DNA from: Streptomyces composti
GTDB lineage: Bacteria; Actinomycetota; Actinomycetes; Streptomycetales; Streptomycetaceae
Assembly (NCBI RefSeq): GCF_012034205.1
Contig: NZ_JAATEM010000024.1
Coordinates: 1-64,000 of the forward strand
Reading direction: 5' to 3'
DNA: 64,000 nt
Shown: positions 32,901-40,426 of the stretch, in pieces
Layout of the letters: the number at the start of each line of letters is the position of its first letter
How positions within the stretch are numbered: position 1 is the stretch's first letter
Notes under the pieces: generated by a model
Database searches by the model: none
What the model saw: the letters and a program-made list of their open reading frames with translations, nothing else
What the model was told of the DNA's origin: nothing
Translations under genes and position numbers: made by a program

Positions 32901-34304
32901 CTAGACGCCCGGCAGCCCCGTGCGGTCCAGGGCGCGCAGCAGCTCGCGCTCGCCCGCCGTCAGCGGCGGCTCGGTCGACGGCGGCAGCGGGGAGCCCAGG
33001 AGGGCGGCCAGCACCGCGCCCGGATGGAACATGCGGGTGGGCGGCGTGCGCATGCTGGTGACGTCCCAGAGCGCCGAGGCCGCGGCGTAGGAGCCGGTGG
33101 CCGCCCGCATCATGCGGCGCGTGTACGCGGTCACCAGCCGGTCGGCCGCGGTCGGCCGGCCGCCGCGCACCCCCGGATACAGCACGTCCTGCCCGACCGC
33201 CATGGACCAGGCCGTCTCCACCGGCCGGGCCGCCCCGCGCAGCACCCGCCGGGCCAGACCGGGCGCGTCCGGGCCGCCGCGCGCCAGCTCGCGGCCGAGC
33301 ACCTGCGCGCCGAACGCGGCCACCGACATGCCCTGCCCGTACACCGGGTTGAAAGTGCCGAGCGCGTCCCCGATGACCACCAGGCGCTCCGGCCAGCGCG
33401 CCGACTTCTCCAGGTAGCGGCGCACATTGCTGGTCGAGCGGCTCAGATGCACGTCCGTCAGCGGCTCCGCACCGGAGATCAGCCGGCCCACCACCGGGTC
33501 GGGCAGGGCGAGGGTGTAGCGCAGGAAGCCCTCCGGGTCCGCGGGCGGCTCACCGCCCCGGGTGCCGCCGCAGCTGACCATCCACCGGCCGTCCTCGATC
33601 GGCATGACCATCCCGCTGCGGCCCGGTCGCCGGGCGAACGGGTCGGCGTGCAGGACGGTCAGCGGGAACTTCTCCGCGCCCTTCGGGGTGCGGAAGATGC
33701 GGGTGGCGTTGACCAGACCGGAGTCCACGGTCCGCTCCCGTATGCCGGTGATCCCCAGCCTCTCCAGCCAGGGGACGATCCGGGTGCCGCGCCCGCTCGC
33801 GTCGACCACCAGGTCCGCCTCGAGGTCTTCCTCCTCCCCGGGCGCCGCGGTCCGCACCCCGGTCACCCGCTGCGCGGTGCCGGTCAGCCCCACCGCCGCC
33901 GCCCGGCGTATCTCCACCCGGGTCTGCTCCAGCACCGCGGTGCGCACCACCCAGTCCACCAGCGCCCTGCTGCAGGTGAGCATCACCGGCCCCTCCCGCT
34001 TGAAGCGGCGCAGCCAGCCCTCCGAGGTGAGCGCGAGCATGCCCGAGTTGAGGGGTATCTCGTGCGCCCCGGCCGCGAGCAGCCGTTTGCGCACCCCCGG
34101 TACCAGCTCCTCCATGGCCGCGATGCCGCCGGCCATCAGCAGATGAGCGTGCCGCCCCTGTGGCAGGCCCCGGCGGTGTCCCGGCTGGTCGGGCAGCTCG
34201 TCGCGGTCCAGGACGATCACCTCGTCCACACCGGCATCGGACAGGACGGCCGCGGCCAGCATCCCGGCCAGTCCGGCACCGATCACGACAGCTCTACGCG
34301 ACAT
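32901..34304 (-). CDS. FAD-dependent monooxygenase/oxidoreductase
   Basis: A 467-residue flavoprotein. ATG 34304 follows GAGGAG. It has the Rossmann GAGLAG (9-14) with acidic strand end VIVLDRDE, the family signature GLPQGRHAHLL (46-56), the DASGRG mid motif (168-173) and the second FAD motif GDALGTFNPVYGQGM (313-327). This is the geranylgeranyl-reductase/squalene-epoxidase-like branch with the C-terminal helix region YTRRMMRAATGS often seen in Streptomyces. It overlaps the preceding DUF6545 gene by 11 nt and is the last gene of that cluster. Substrate unknown; a lipid or membrane-associated compound is plausible given the membrane-protein partners. Confidence 0.85.
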   Translation of the reverse strand: MSRRAVVIGAGLAGMLAAAVLSDAGVDEVIVLDRDELPDQPGHRRGLPQGRHAHLLMAGGIAAMEELVPGVRKRLLAAGAHEIPLNSGMLALTSEGWLRRFKREGPVMLTCSRALVDWVVRTAVLEQTRVEIRRAAAVGLTGTAQRVTGVRTAAPGEEEDLEADLVVDASGRGTRIVPWLERLGITGIRERTVDSGLVNATRIFRTPKGAEKFPLTVLHADPFARRPGRSGMVMPIEDGRWMVSCGGTRGGEPPADPEGFLRYTLALPDPVVGRLISGAEPLTDVHLSRSTSNVRRYLEKSARWPERLVVIGDALGTFNPVYGQGMSVAAFGAQVLGRELARGGPDAPGLARRVLRGAARPVETAWSMAVGQDVLYPGVRGGRPTAADRLVTAYTRRMMRAATGSYAAASALWDVTSMRTPPTRMFHPGAVLAALLGSPLPPSTEPPLTAGERELLRALDRTGLPGV

Positions 34305-35502
34305 GGGGCTCCTCGGGTTCTGCCATGGTTCCGGCCATGGGCGGCGGTACCGCGCCTTCGGGCGCGGCGGATGCGGGGGGCAGGCGGTCCAGGGCCCGGG
34401 CCAGTTCCACCAGCCCGCTCGGGCCCGGGACCTCGGTGGCGTGCAGCCGGTAGCTGCGGCCGGTCTCCGGTGGTTGCTCGCGTGCGGCGGCCCGGCGCGC
34501 GGCGTCGGCCAGCATGGCCGCCTCCGCCTGAAGACGGGCCTCGTGGGGGGAGCGGCCCGCGCTCAGGGCGGCGTCCCGCACCCGCTCACGGACCCGGTGG
34601 TCGAAGTACGGCGCCAGGGTGAGCAGGGCGTCGTGGATCGACACCTCGCGCCACTGGAGCCGGGCCTGGGGCAGCTGCCACCAGGCGGCGGGCGGTCTCG
34701 GGGCGGTGGACGCCGAGCGCACCAGCCTCCACAGCGGGGCGAGCCGCCGGTGGTCGCGCCGCGCCTGCCACTGCGCCCGGACCGCAGGCACCAGACGCGG
34801 CAGCATGAACCCCGCCGAGCACACCAGCGCGCCCAGCGACGCCATCGGCGGGGCCACGTCGGTGGACAGGAAGTCCAGGTCGTGATGTGCCCAACGCGCC
34901 ACGACCGCCGTGTACTTGGTCAGCTGGAAGCCGACCAGGTCCAGCAGTACGCCCACCAGGATCAGACGCAGCCCGGTGCGCAGCAGACCGGTGACCTCGC
35001 GGGCCCACTTCAGGCACACCAGGCACACCGCCAGCATCGCGGCGCTGTGCCCGGCCAGGTACAGCAGGATCATCTCCCGCATGAACGGGGTGTCGGCGTA
35101 GTAGGTGTCGAGGTCCCGCAGCCGCTCGGTGTCCGCGTCGGCGAGCGCGAACAGCACCACGATGGCCAGCACCAGCAGCCCGTAGGCGGCGATGCTGCGC
35201 AGCACCATGCGCCGCACCAGGGAGCGGGGGCCGCCGCGCCAGTTGATCAGCAGCACCAGCATGCTGCAGCTGTACGCGGAGAGCATGCCGTAGGTCAGCG
35301 GTGCACCGAAGTTGGGGGTGCCGGTGAGGGAGTTGACCGCGGACAGGGTGGGCGGCGCGGCGCACACGAAGACCAGGGAGCCCAGCACGATCGCCACGCA
35401 GGTGGACAGGTTGAGCGGATTGCGCAGCACCGTGCTGGGGCGGTACAGCAGCACGGCGGACATGCCGAACACCACCGCGGCGAGGTACACGACGAGACTC
35501 AT
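34294..35502 (-). CDS. MAB_1171c/DUF6545-type membrane protein, copy A
   Basis: A 402-residue protein from ATG 35502 with AGGAG upstream. The first ~250 residues hold about seven membrane helices; the last ~150 are cytoplasmic. Shared hallmarks with copies B and C are LTGTPNFGAPLTY after helix 2, INWRGGP at the end of helix 3, the strongly conserved loop RDLDTYYADTPFMREMILLYL, and the cytoplasmic start WREVSIHDALLTLAPYFD. This fits the MAB_1171c putative-transporter group with DUF6545 C-terminus, for which no function is established. It lies 49 nt after copy B and overlaps the FAD gene by 11 nt. Confidence 0.78.
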   Translation of the reverse strand: MSLVVYLAAVVFGMSAVLLYRPSTVLRNPLNLSTCVAIVLGSLVFVCAAPPTLSAVNSLTGTPNFGAPLTYGMLSAYSCSMLVLLINWRGGPRSLVRRMVLRSIAAYGLLVLAIVVLFALADADTERLRDLDTYYADTPFMREMILLYLAGHSAAMLAVCLVCLKWAREVTGLLRTGLRLILVGVLLDLVGFQLTKYTAVVARWAHHDLDFLSTDVAPPMASLGALVCSAGFMLPRLVPAVRAQWQARRDHRRLAPLWRLVRSASTAPRPPAAWWQLPQARLQWREVSIHDALLTLAPYFDHRVRERVRDAALSAGRSPHEARLQAEAAMLADAARRAAAREQPPETGRSYRLHATEVPGPSGLVELARALDRLPPASAAPEGAVPPPMAGTMAEPEEPHVA

Positions 35503-35551
35503 GCCGGCCGGCTCCTCTCCGCCGGGCGGCGGCCGGCCCTGACCGTGCGCA

Positions 35552-36811
35552 TCATCCGGCACCCGTGGTCGTGACGCTCGGCATGCCGCCCGAGGGCGCG
35601 GGGGAGGGGGAGGCCGGATCCGCAGGCGAGGGCGACGGCACGGCGGCCTGCGCGCCGCCGGGTGCACCGGACGCGGGCCCACCGGGCCCGGCCGGGTGGG
35701 CCAACGCGTCGGCCACCCGGGCCAGGAGGGCAGGCCCCGGCACCCGGCCCAGCGCACGGCCGCCGGGACGGGGCGCTGCCCGCCCGGCGCCGGCCTCCTC
35801 CCGCACCGCCGCCGTGATCACCGCCGCCCAGGCGGCGGCCTCGGCCCGCTCCGGCTCGCCCGTGGCGTCGAGCACCTCCCGGCGGGTCCGCTCGTACAGA
35901 CCGGGGTCGAAGTAGACGTCCAGGTGGCTCAGCGCGTTGTGGATGCTGGTCTGCCGCCACACCAGACGGGTGACGGGGGAGGCGAACCGGGGCCGGGGCA
36001 GCCGCAGCCGGCGCCGGACCAGCATCTCCTCCAGGACCTTCTGCAGCGGCGCCAGACGGGCATACGCCCGCCTCGCCTGCCGGGCCTCCGCCAGCGCGGG
36101 GGCGAGCAGCGGGACCAGCACCCCGACCACCGTCAGCAGGGCACCGAGGCCGGCGGCCGCCGGGGACACCGTGGTGCCGAGCGCCGACCAGTCCCGCCCG
36201 GTCCAGACGGCGGTCACCGCGGTGAGCTTGCAGACGCTGTACCCGGCCCCGCACAGCGAGCCCGACCCGAGCAGGGTCAGTCCGAGGCGCAGCCCGCCCC
36301 GCACCCGGCCCGCCCAGCGCAGGGAGCACACCGAGGTGACGCTCGCCGCGACCAGATGGGCCACCAGGTACAGCACGATCATCTGGGCGAGGAACGGCGT
36401 GGTCGCGTAGTAGGTGTCCAGGTCCGTACGGCGCTCCTGAGGCGCGTCGCCGAGGGCGAACAGCACCGCGATGCCGAGGATCACACCGGAGTAGGCGGTG
36501 ATCCAGCGCCGCGCGGTGCGGTGCACCCGGGGACCGCCGCGCCAGTACACCACCAGCACCTGGGACGCCGCCGCGTACGCGGTGATCGCCGCGTAGGTCA
36601 GCGGCGCGGCGAGGTTCGGCGTGCCGCTGAGCCGGTTGATCACGCCGACCGTGGGCGGCGCGCCGAGGAAGAAGCACAGGCCCGCCAGGCCCAGCACCCC
36701 GCAGATGGCCCGCAGATACGGGTCACGGCGGTGCCGCAGCAGGTCCGGGGCCTTCACCAGCAGGCCGAGCCACAGGGCCGAGCAGCTGAGGTAGTTGATC
36801 AGGCCGCTCAT
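35552..36811 (-). CDS. MAB_1171c/DUF6545-type membrane protein, copy B
   Basis: A 419-residue paralogue of the genes on either side. About seven N-terminal helices, LSGTPNLAAPLTY, VYWRGGP, and the loop TDLDTYYATTPFLAQMIVLYL are conserved; the cytoplasmic part starts WRQTSIHNALSHLDVYFDP. It ends in a ~70-residue Pro/Ser/Gly/Ala-rich tail (GGPASGAPGG, SPSPADPASPSPAPSGG) absent from copy C. The ATG overlaps the peptidase stop by 4 nt (ATGA), so translation is coupled to the ImmA/IrrE-like protein. Divergence between copies suggests separate roles or a heteromeric complex. Confidence 0.78.
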   Translation of the reverse strand: MSGLINYLSCSALWLGLLVKAPDLLRHRRDPYLRAICGVLGLAGLCFFLGAPPTVGVINRLSGTPNLAAPLTYAAITAYAAASQVLVVYWRGGPRVHRTARRWITAYSGVILGIAVLFALGDAPQERRTDLDTYYATTPFLAQMIVLYLVAHLVAASVTSVCSLRWAGRVRGGLRLGLTLLGSGSLCGAGYSVCKLTAVTAVWTGRDWSALGTTVSPAAAGLGALLTVVGVLVPLLAPALAEARQARRAYARLAPLQKVLEEMLVRRRLRLPRPRFASPVTRLVWRQTSIHNALSHLDVYFDPGLYERTRREVLDATGEPERAEAAAWAAVITAAVREEAGAGRAAPRPGGRALGRVPGPALLARVADALAHPAGPGGPASGAPGGAQAAVPSPSPADPASPSPAPSGGMPSVTTTGAG

Positions 36812-37329
36812 CTCTTGGTCCCGCGGTAGTTGAGCGCCGCGCCGATGCGTCCGGCGAGGTCCTGCGGGTCGTCGCCGTCACCGGTCCGTGCCGCGGGATC
36901 CGGTACGGCGGAGGCGTCCAGCCAGGTGCGCAGCCGACGGCCCATCAGCATGCCGAACCGGTCGGCCTCCTGCTCCTCGGCCAGGCTGAAGTCGGTGCGG
37001 GCGGCCACCGGTCGCTCCGCCTGGCCGGCACGCGGCTCGGCGGAGCGGCGGTTCATGTGCCACACCTCGTGGCACAGGATCACGATCTGGTGCCAGACGG
37101 CCGCCCGTTCGTCCACCACCACGTCGTCGTGGTGCTCCCGCTCCAGCCACAGCCCGCTCGCGGTGTGCGGCGGGAACTTGGCCCGGTGGACGACGACTTC
37201 ACGGCCCCGCCAGGCGCTGACGGACTTCACCAGCTCCTCGAACAGCACCTCGGGATCGGCCGGGACCCGCACCTGGATGGGGTCGATGAGGGCGTCAGCG
37301 AGACGACGCATCTCCTTCCTGGTACGCAC
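36808..37329 (-). CDS. ImmA/IrrE-like zinc metallopeptidase
   Basis: A 173-residue soluble protein starting at GTG 37329 behind GGGAGACAGCG. The zinc motif HEVWH is at 87-91 inside IVILCHEVWHM, and the third ligand lies in EQEADRFGMLMGRRL (E121), which is the M78 (ImmA/IrrE) arrangement. ImmA cleaves a partner XRE repressor to switch genes on, and IrrE/DdrO works similarly in DNA damage. No XRE regulator is encoded in this cluster, so the target is not visible; the membrane-protein neighbours, with which it is translationally coupled, are candidates. Related Streptomyces genes are annotated as toxin components, but no antitoxin is seen here. Confidence 0.82.
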   Translation of the reverse strand: MRTRKEMRRLADALIDPIQVRVPADPEVLFEELVKSVSAWRGREVVVHRAKFPPHTASGLWLEREHHDDVVVDERAAVWHQIVILCHEVWHMNRRSAEPRAGQAERPVAARTDFSLAEEQEADRFGMLMGRRLRTWLDASAVPDPAARTGDGDDPQDLAGRIGAALNYRGTKR

Positions 37330-37421
37330 CGCTGTCTCCCTGTTCCGCTGGGCGCCGCTCGGTCACCCGTGCAATATGCCAACTCCGGTCCCGATCCTGC
37401 CACCGCCCCCGGTGCCCGGCC

Positions 37422-38666
37422 TCACTCGGTGACCACCGCGGGCTGTGCGGGCTCCTTCACCGCGCCGGCCGCGGCCCGCACCGCCCGGATGTCGTCCGGG
37501 CGGCGCAACTCCCGTGACACGGCGCCGATCTCCAGCAGCAGTTCGGTGGTGTCCCGGCTGTCCTCCCCGTCGCCGCCGTCCGCCCGCGGGCGCCGGTCCA
37601 CGGCGTCCAGGATCGCCACCGCCGCCGCGAGCGCCTTGGCCCGCTCCGGGGCGAACCCCAGGCCGAGCGCGGCCTCGTGGCACCGCCGGTGCAGGGACTC
37701 GTCGATGTGCCGGGCCAGCGGCAGCAGCACGTCCCGGATGAAGGTCTCGCGCCGGGTCAGCCGCAGTTCGGGGCTGGAGCGCCAGGTGAACGGCACCCCG
37801 CTGCCGTTCACCTGCTTCATCAGCAGGTACAGGGGCCGCAGCTGGTGGTGGACCAGCCGGATCCACCAGCGTTCGTGCAGATACTGGCCGGCGTGCGGCA
37901 GGATGAAGCCGACCGCGATCGAGACCGCCGACGCGCAGGCCAGCGCGGGCGCCACGTCCAGGCTGAGCCAGTCCAGGTCGTGCCCGGTCCAGCGGGCCGT
38001 GACCGCGGTGAGCTTGGCCGCGTCGAAGCCCAGGTTGAGCGCGTAGCCGGCGCCCAGGAACTTCAGCCCGCCGCGCAGCCAGGCGTCCAGGCCGTCGGTG
38101 CGGATCCAGTTCCAGATCAGCTTCGAGGTGATGAGCGCCGCGGTGGTGTGGGCGAGGAGGTACAGCAGGATCTCCTCGCGCATGAACGGGGTGTTGGCGT
38201 AGTAGGTGTCGAGGTCCCGGGTGCGTTCCACCGGGACGTCCGCGAGGGCGAACAGCACCCACAGGGCGACGATGACACCGCCGTAGGACCACAGCACCCA
38301 GCGCGTGGTGCGGCGGGTCGAGGCGGAGTGGTCGGACAGCCCGTTGCGCCAGGCGATGATCAGCACCAGGCAGCAGGCGCAGAACGCGGTGAGCAGCGAG
38401 TACACCCAGGGCGCCGCGATGTTCGGCACGCCGGTGACACGGTTGACCCAGACGATGGTCGAGGGCGCGACGAAGACGAACACGGCGCAGGCGAGCAGCA
38501 GAAGACCGCCGACCGCGCGCAGCAGCGGGTCGTTCCACAGCCGGATGATGGTGGGCAGTTTGATGGCCAGGGCGGCCGCCAGGACGCCGGCCGGGATCCA
38601 CCAGAACGACGTGTAGAACTCGCTGAGGAACGACGCCGGGCCCAAGGCCGCGTCCGCGAACTCCAT
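37422..38666 (-). CDS. MAB_1171c/DUF6545-type membrane protein, copy C
   Basis: A 414-residue paralogue and the first gene of the leftward cluster. The N-terminus is longer (about 20 residues before the first helix) than in A and B. Conserved marks are VTGVPNIAAPWVY (about 78-89), IAWRNG, and the loop RDLDTYYANTPFMREEILLYL near residues 150-170. The cytoplasmic domain (about 260-414) has LTRRETFIRDVLLPLARHID and no known catalytic motif. A 92-nt gap separates it from the peptidase gene, which may have its own promoter. The upstream 228-nt region is shared with the divergent GH51 gene. Confidence 0.78.
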   Translation of the reverse strand: MEFADAALGPASFLSEFYTSFWWIPAGVLAAALAIKLPTIIRLWNDPLLRAVGGLLLLACAVFVFVAPSTIVWVNRVTGVPNIAAPWVYSLLTAFCACCLVLIIAWRNGLSDHSASTRRTTRWVLWSYGGVIVALWVLFALADVPVERTRDLDTYYANTPFMREEILLYLLAHTTAALITSKLIWNWIRTDGLDAWLRGGLKFLGAGYALNLGFDAAKLTAVTARWTGHDLDWLSLDVAPALACASAVSIAVGFILPHAGQYLHERWWIRLVHHQLRPLYLLMKQVNGSGVPFTWRSSPELRLTRRETFIRDVLLPLARHIDESLHRRCHEAALGLGFAPERAKALAAAVAILDAVDRRPRADGGDGEDSRDTTELLLEIGAVSRELRRPDDIRAVRAAAGAVKEPAQPAVVTE

Positions 38667-38764
38667 CGCGCCCTCGCTCTCATGTCCCGTTGTCCACAGG
38701 GACGTTCGAGACTACGCGCATGGACGTGCGCGCGTCAGGCGCGTCCGTCTTCTTGTCCGAACCA

Positions 38765-38793
38765 TTGACCTGCTGCTCCGTCCTCCTTACGGT
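38765..38793 (+). promoter_or_regulatory. Candidate promoter of the GH51 gene
   Basis: TTGACC at 38765-38770 and TACGGT at 38788-38793 are separated by 17 nt, a good match to Streptomyces housekeeping promoters, about 100 nt before the GH51 start. The CGG-AATA-CCG inverted repeat at about 38820-38830 lies downstream and may be an operator. Confidence 0.5.
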
Positions 38794-38894
38794 CCTGTCG
38801 TTCGAAGTCACGTGCACTGTACGGAATACCGAACGTCATGGGTGCGGAGCGCCGCCCGGCCCGCCCTGTCCGACCGACCTTTCGAAAGGCGCAG

Positions 38895-40409
38895 ATGCGT
38901 ACCGCCCGCCTCACCCTCCACCCCGCCTTCACCGTCGGGCGGGTCAGCCCCCGGCTCTTCGGCTCCTTCGTGGAACACCTCGGCCGCTGCGTCTACACCG
39001 GCATCTACGAGCCGGGCCACCCCACCGCCGACGAGGCCGGGCTGCGCCGGGACGTGCTCGCCCTGGTGCGCGAACTCGGTGTCACCGCCATCCGCTACCC
39101 CGGCGGCAACTTCGTCTCCGGCTACCGCTGGGAGGACTCGGTCGGCCCCGTGGAGGACCGCCCCCGGCGGCTGGACCTCGCCTGGCACTCCACCGAGACC
39201 AACCGCTTCGGACTGGCCGAGTACATGTGCTTCATGCGCGAACTGGGCCCGGGGGCCGAGCCCATGATGGCGCTGAACCTCGGCACCCGCGGCGTGGCCG
39301 AGGCCCTGCAGCTGCAGGAGTACGCCAACCATCCCGGCGGCACCGCGCTGTCCGCCCTCCGGGTCTCCCACGGCGACAAGGACCCCTACGGCATCCGGCT
39401 GTGGTGTCTGGGCAACGAGATGGACGGCCCCTGGCAGACCGGGCACAAGACCGCCGCCGAGTACGCGCGTCTCGCCGCCGAGACCGCCCGCGCGATGCGG
39501 CAGCTCGACCCCGGCGTGGAACTGGTCGCCTGCGGGTCCTCGGGCCGGTCGATGCCCACGTTCGCCGAGTGGGAGGCGACGGTCCTGGCGGAGACCTACG
39601 AGCTGGTCGACTTCATCTCCCTGCACGCCTACTACGAGCCGCAGGACGGCGACATCGACTCCTTCCTCGCCTCGGCGTCCGACATGGAGTCCTTCATCGA
39701 GGGCGTCGTGGCCACCTGCGACCACATCGGCGCGCGGCTGAAGTCCAGGAAGCGGATCAACCTCTCCTTCGACGAGTGGAACGTCTGGTACATGTCCCGC
39801 TGGCAGCAGCAGGCGGCCACCTCGGCACCTCAGGACTGGCCCGATGCCCCGCCGCTCCTCGAGGACACCTACAGCGTCACCGACGCCGTCGTGGTCGGGT
39901 CGCTGCTGATCGCCCTGCTGCGGCACGCGGACCGCGTCACCATCGCCTGCCTGGCGCAGCTGGTCAACGTCATCGCCCCGATCAGGACCGAGCCCGGCGG
40001 TCCCGCCTGGCGGCAGACCACCTTCTTCCCGTTCGCGCAGGCCTCCCGCCACGGCCGCGGCGAGGTCCTCGACGTGCGCGTGGACTCACCCGTCCACGAC
40101 ACCGCCCGCTACGGCGAGACGGACCTGCTGTACGCCACGGCGGTGCGCGCGGACGACGGAACGGTCACCGTCTTCGCCGTCAACCGCAGCCGCACCGAGC
40201 CGCTGCCCCTCCAGGCGGCGCTGGACGGCCTCGGGCTGACCACCGTCGTCGAGCACAGCGCCCTCGCCGACGCCGACCCCGATGCGTGCAACACCCGCGA
40301 CGACCCCGAGCGGGTCGTCCCGCACCAGGTCCATGGCACCTCTGTCGCGGACGGCCGGCTCACCGCCGAACTGGAGCCGCTGTCCTGGAACATGATCCGG
40401 CTCGCCTGA
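38895..40409 (+). CDS. GH51 alpha-L-arabinofuranosidase
   Basis: A 504-residue intracellular glycoside hydrolase; ATG 38895 follows GAAAGGCG. No signal peptide. It has the GH51 (beta/alpha)8 barrel with acid/base Glu175 (WCLGNEMDGPWQ) and nucleophile Glu294 (NLSFDEWNVWY), plus IRYPGGNFVSGYRWED and the C-terminal beta domain ending LSWNMIRL. It releases arabinofuranose from arabino-oligosaccharides taken up by the cell. Divergent from the DUF6545 cluster and convergent with the GH35 gene. Full family length with both catalytic residues present. Confidence 0.93.
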   Translation: MRTARLTLHPAFTVGRVSPRLFGSFVEHLGRCVYTGIYEPGHPTADEAGLRRDVLALVRELGVTAIRYPGGNFVSGYRWEDSVGPVEDRPRRLDLAWHSTETNRFGLAEYMCFMRELGPGAEPMMALNLGTRGVAEALQLQEYANHPGGTALSALRVSHGDKDPYGIRLWCLGNEMDGPWQTGHKTAAEYARLAAETARAMRQLDPGVELVACGSSGRSMPTFAEWEATVLAETYELVDFISLHAYYEPQDGDIDSFLASASDMESFIEGVVATCDHIGARLKSRKRINLSFDEWNVWYMSRWQQQAATSAPQDWPDAPPLLEDTYSVTDAVVVGSLLIALLRHADRVTIACLAQLVNVIAPIRTEPGGPAWRQTTFFPFAQASRHGRGEVLDVRVDSPVHDTARYGETDLLYATAVRADDGTVTVFAVNRSRTEPLPLQAALDGLGLTTVVEHSALADADPDACNTRDDPERVVPHQVHGTSVADGRLTAELEPLSWNMIRLA

Positions 40410-40426
40410 ACCGGGGTGCGCCCGGT
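40410..40426. terminator. Bidirectional hairpin between GH51 and GH35 genes
   Basis: ACCGGG-GTGCG-CCCGGT fills the 16-nt gap and touches both stops, a compact two-way terminator for convergent genes. Confidence 0.6.
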
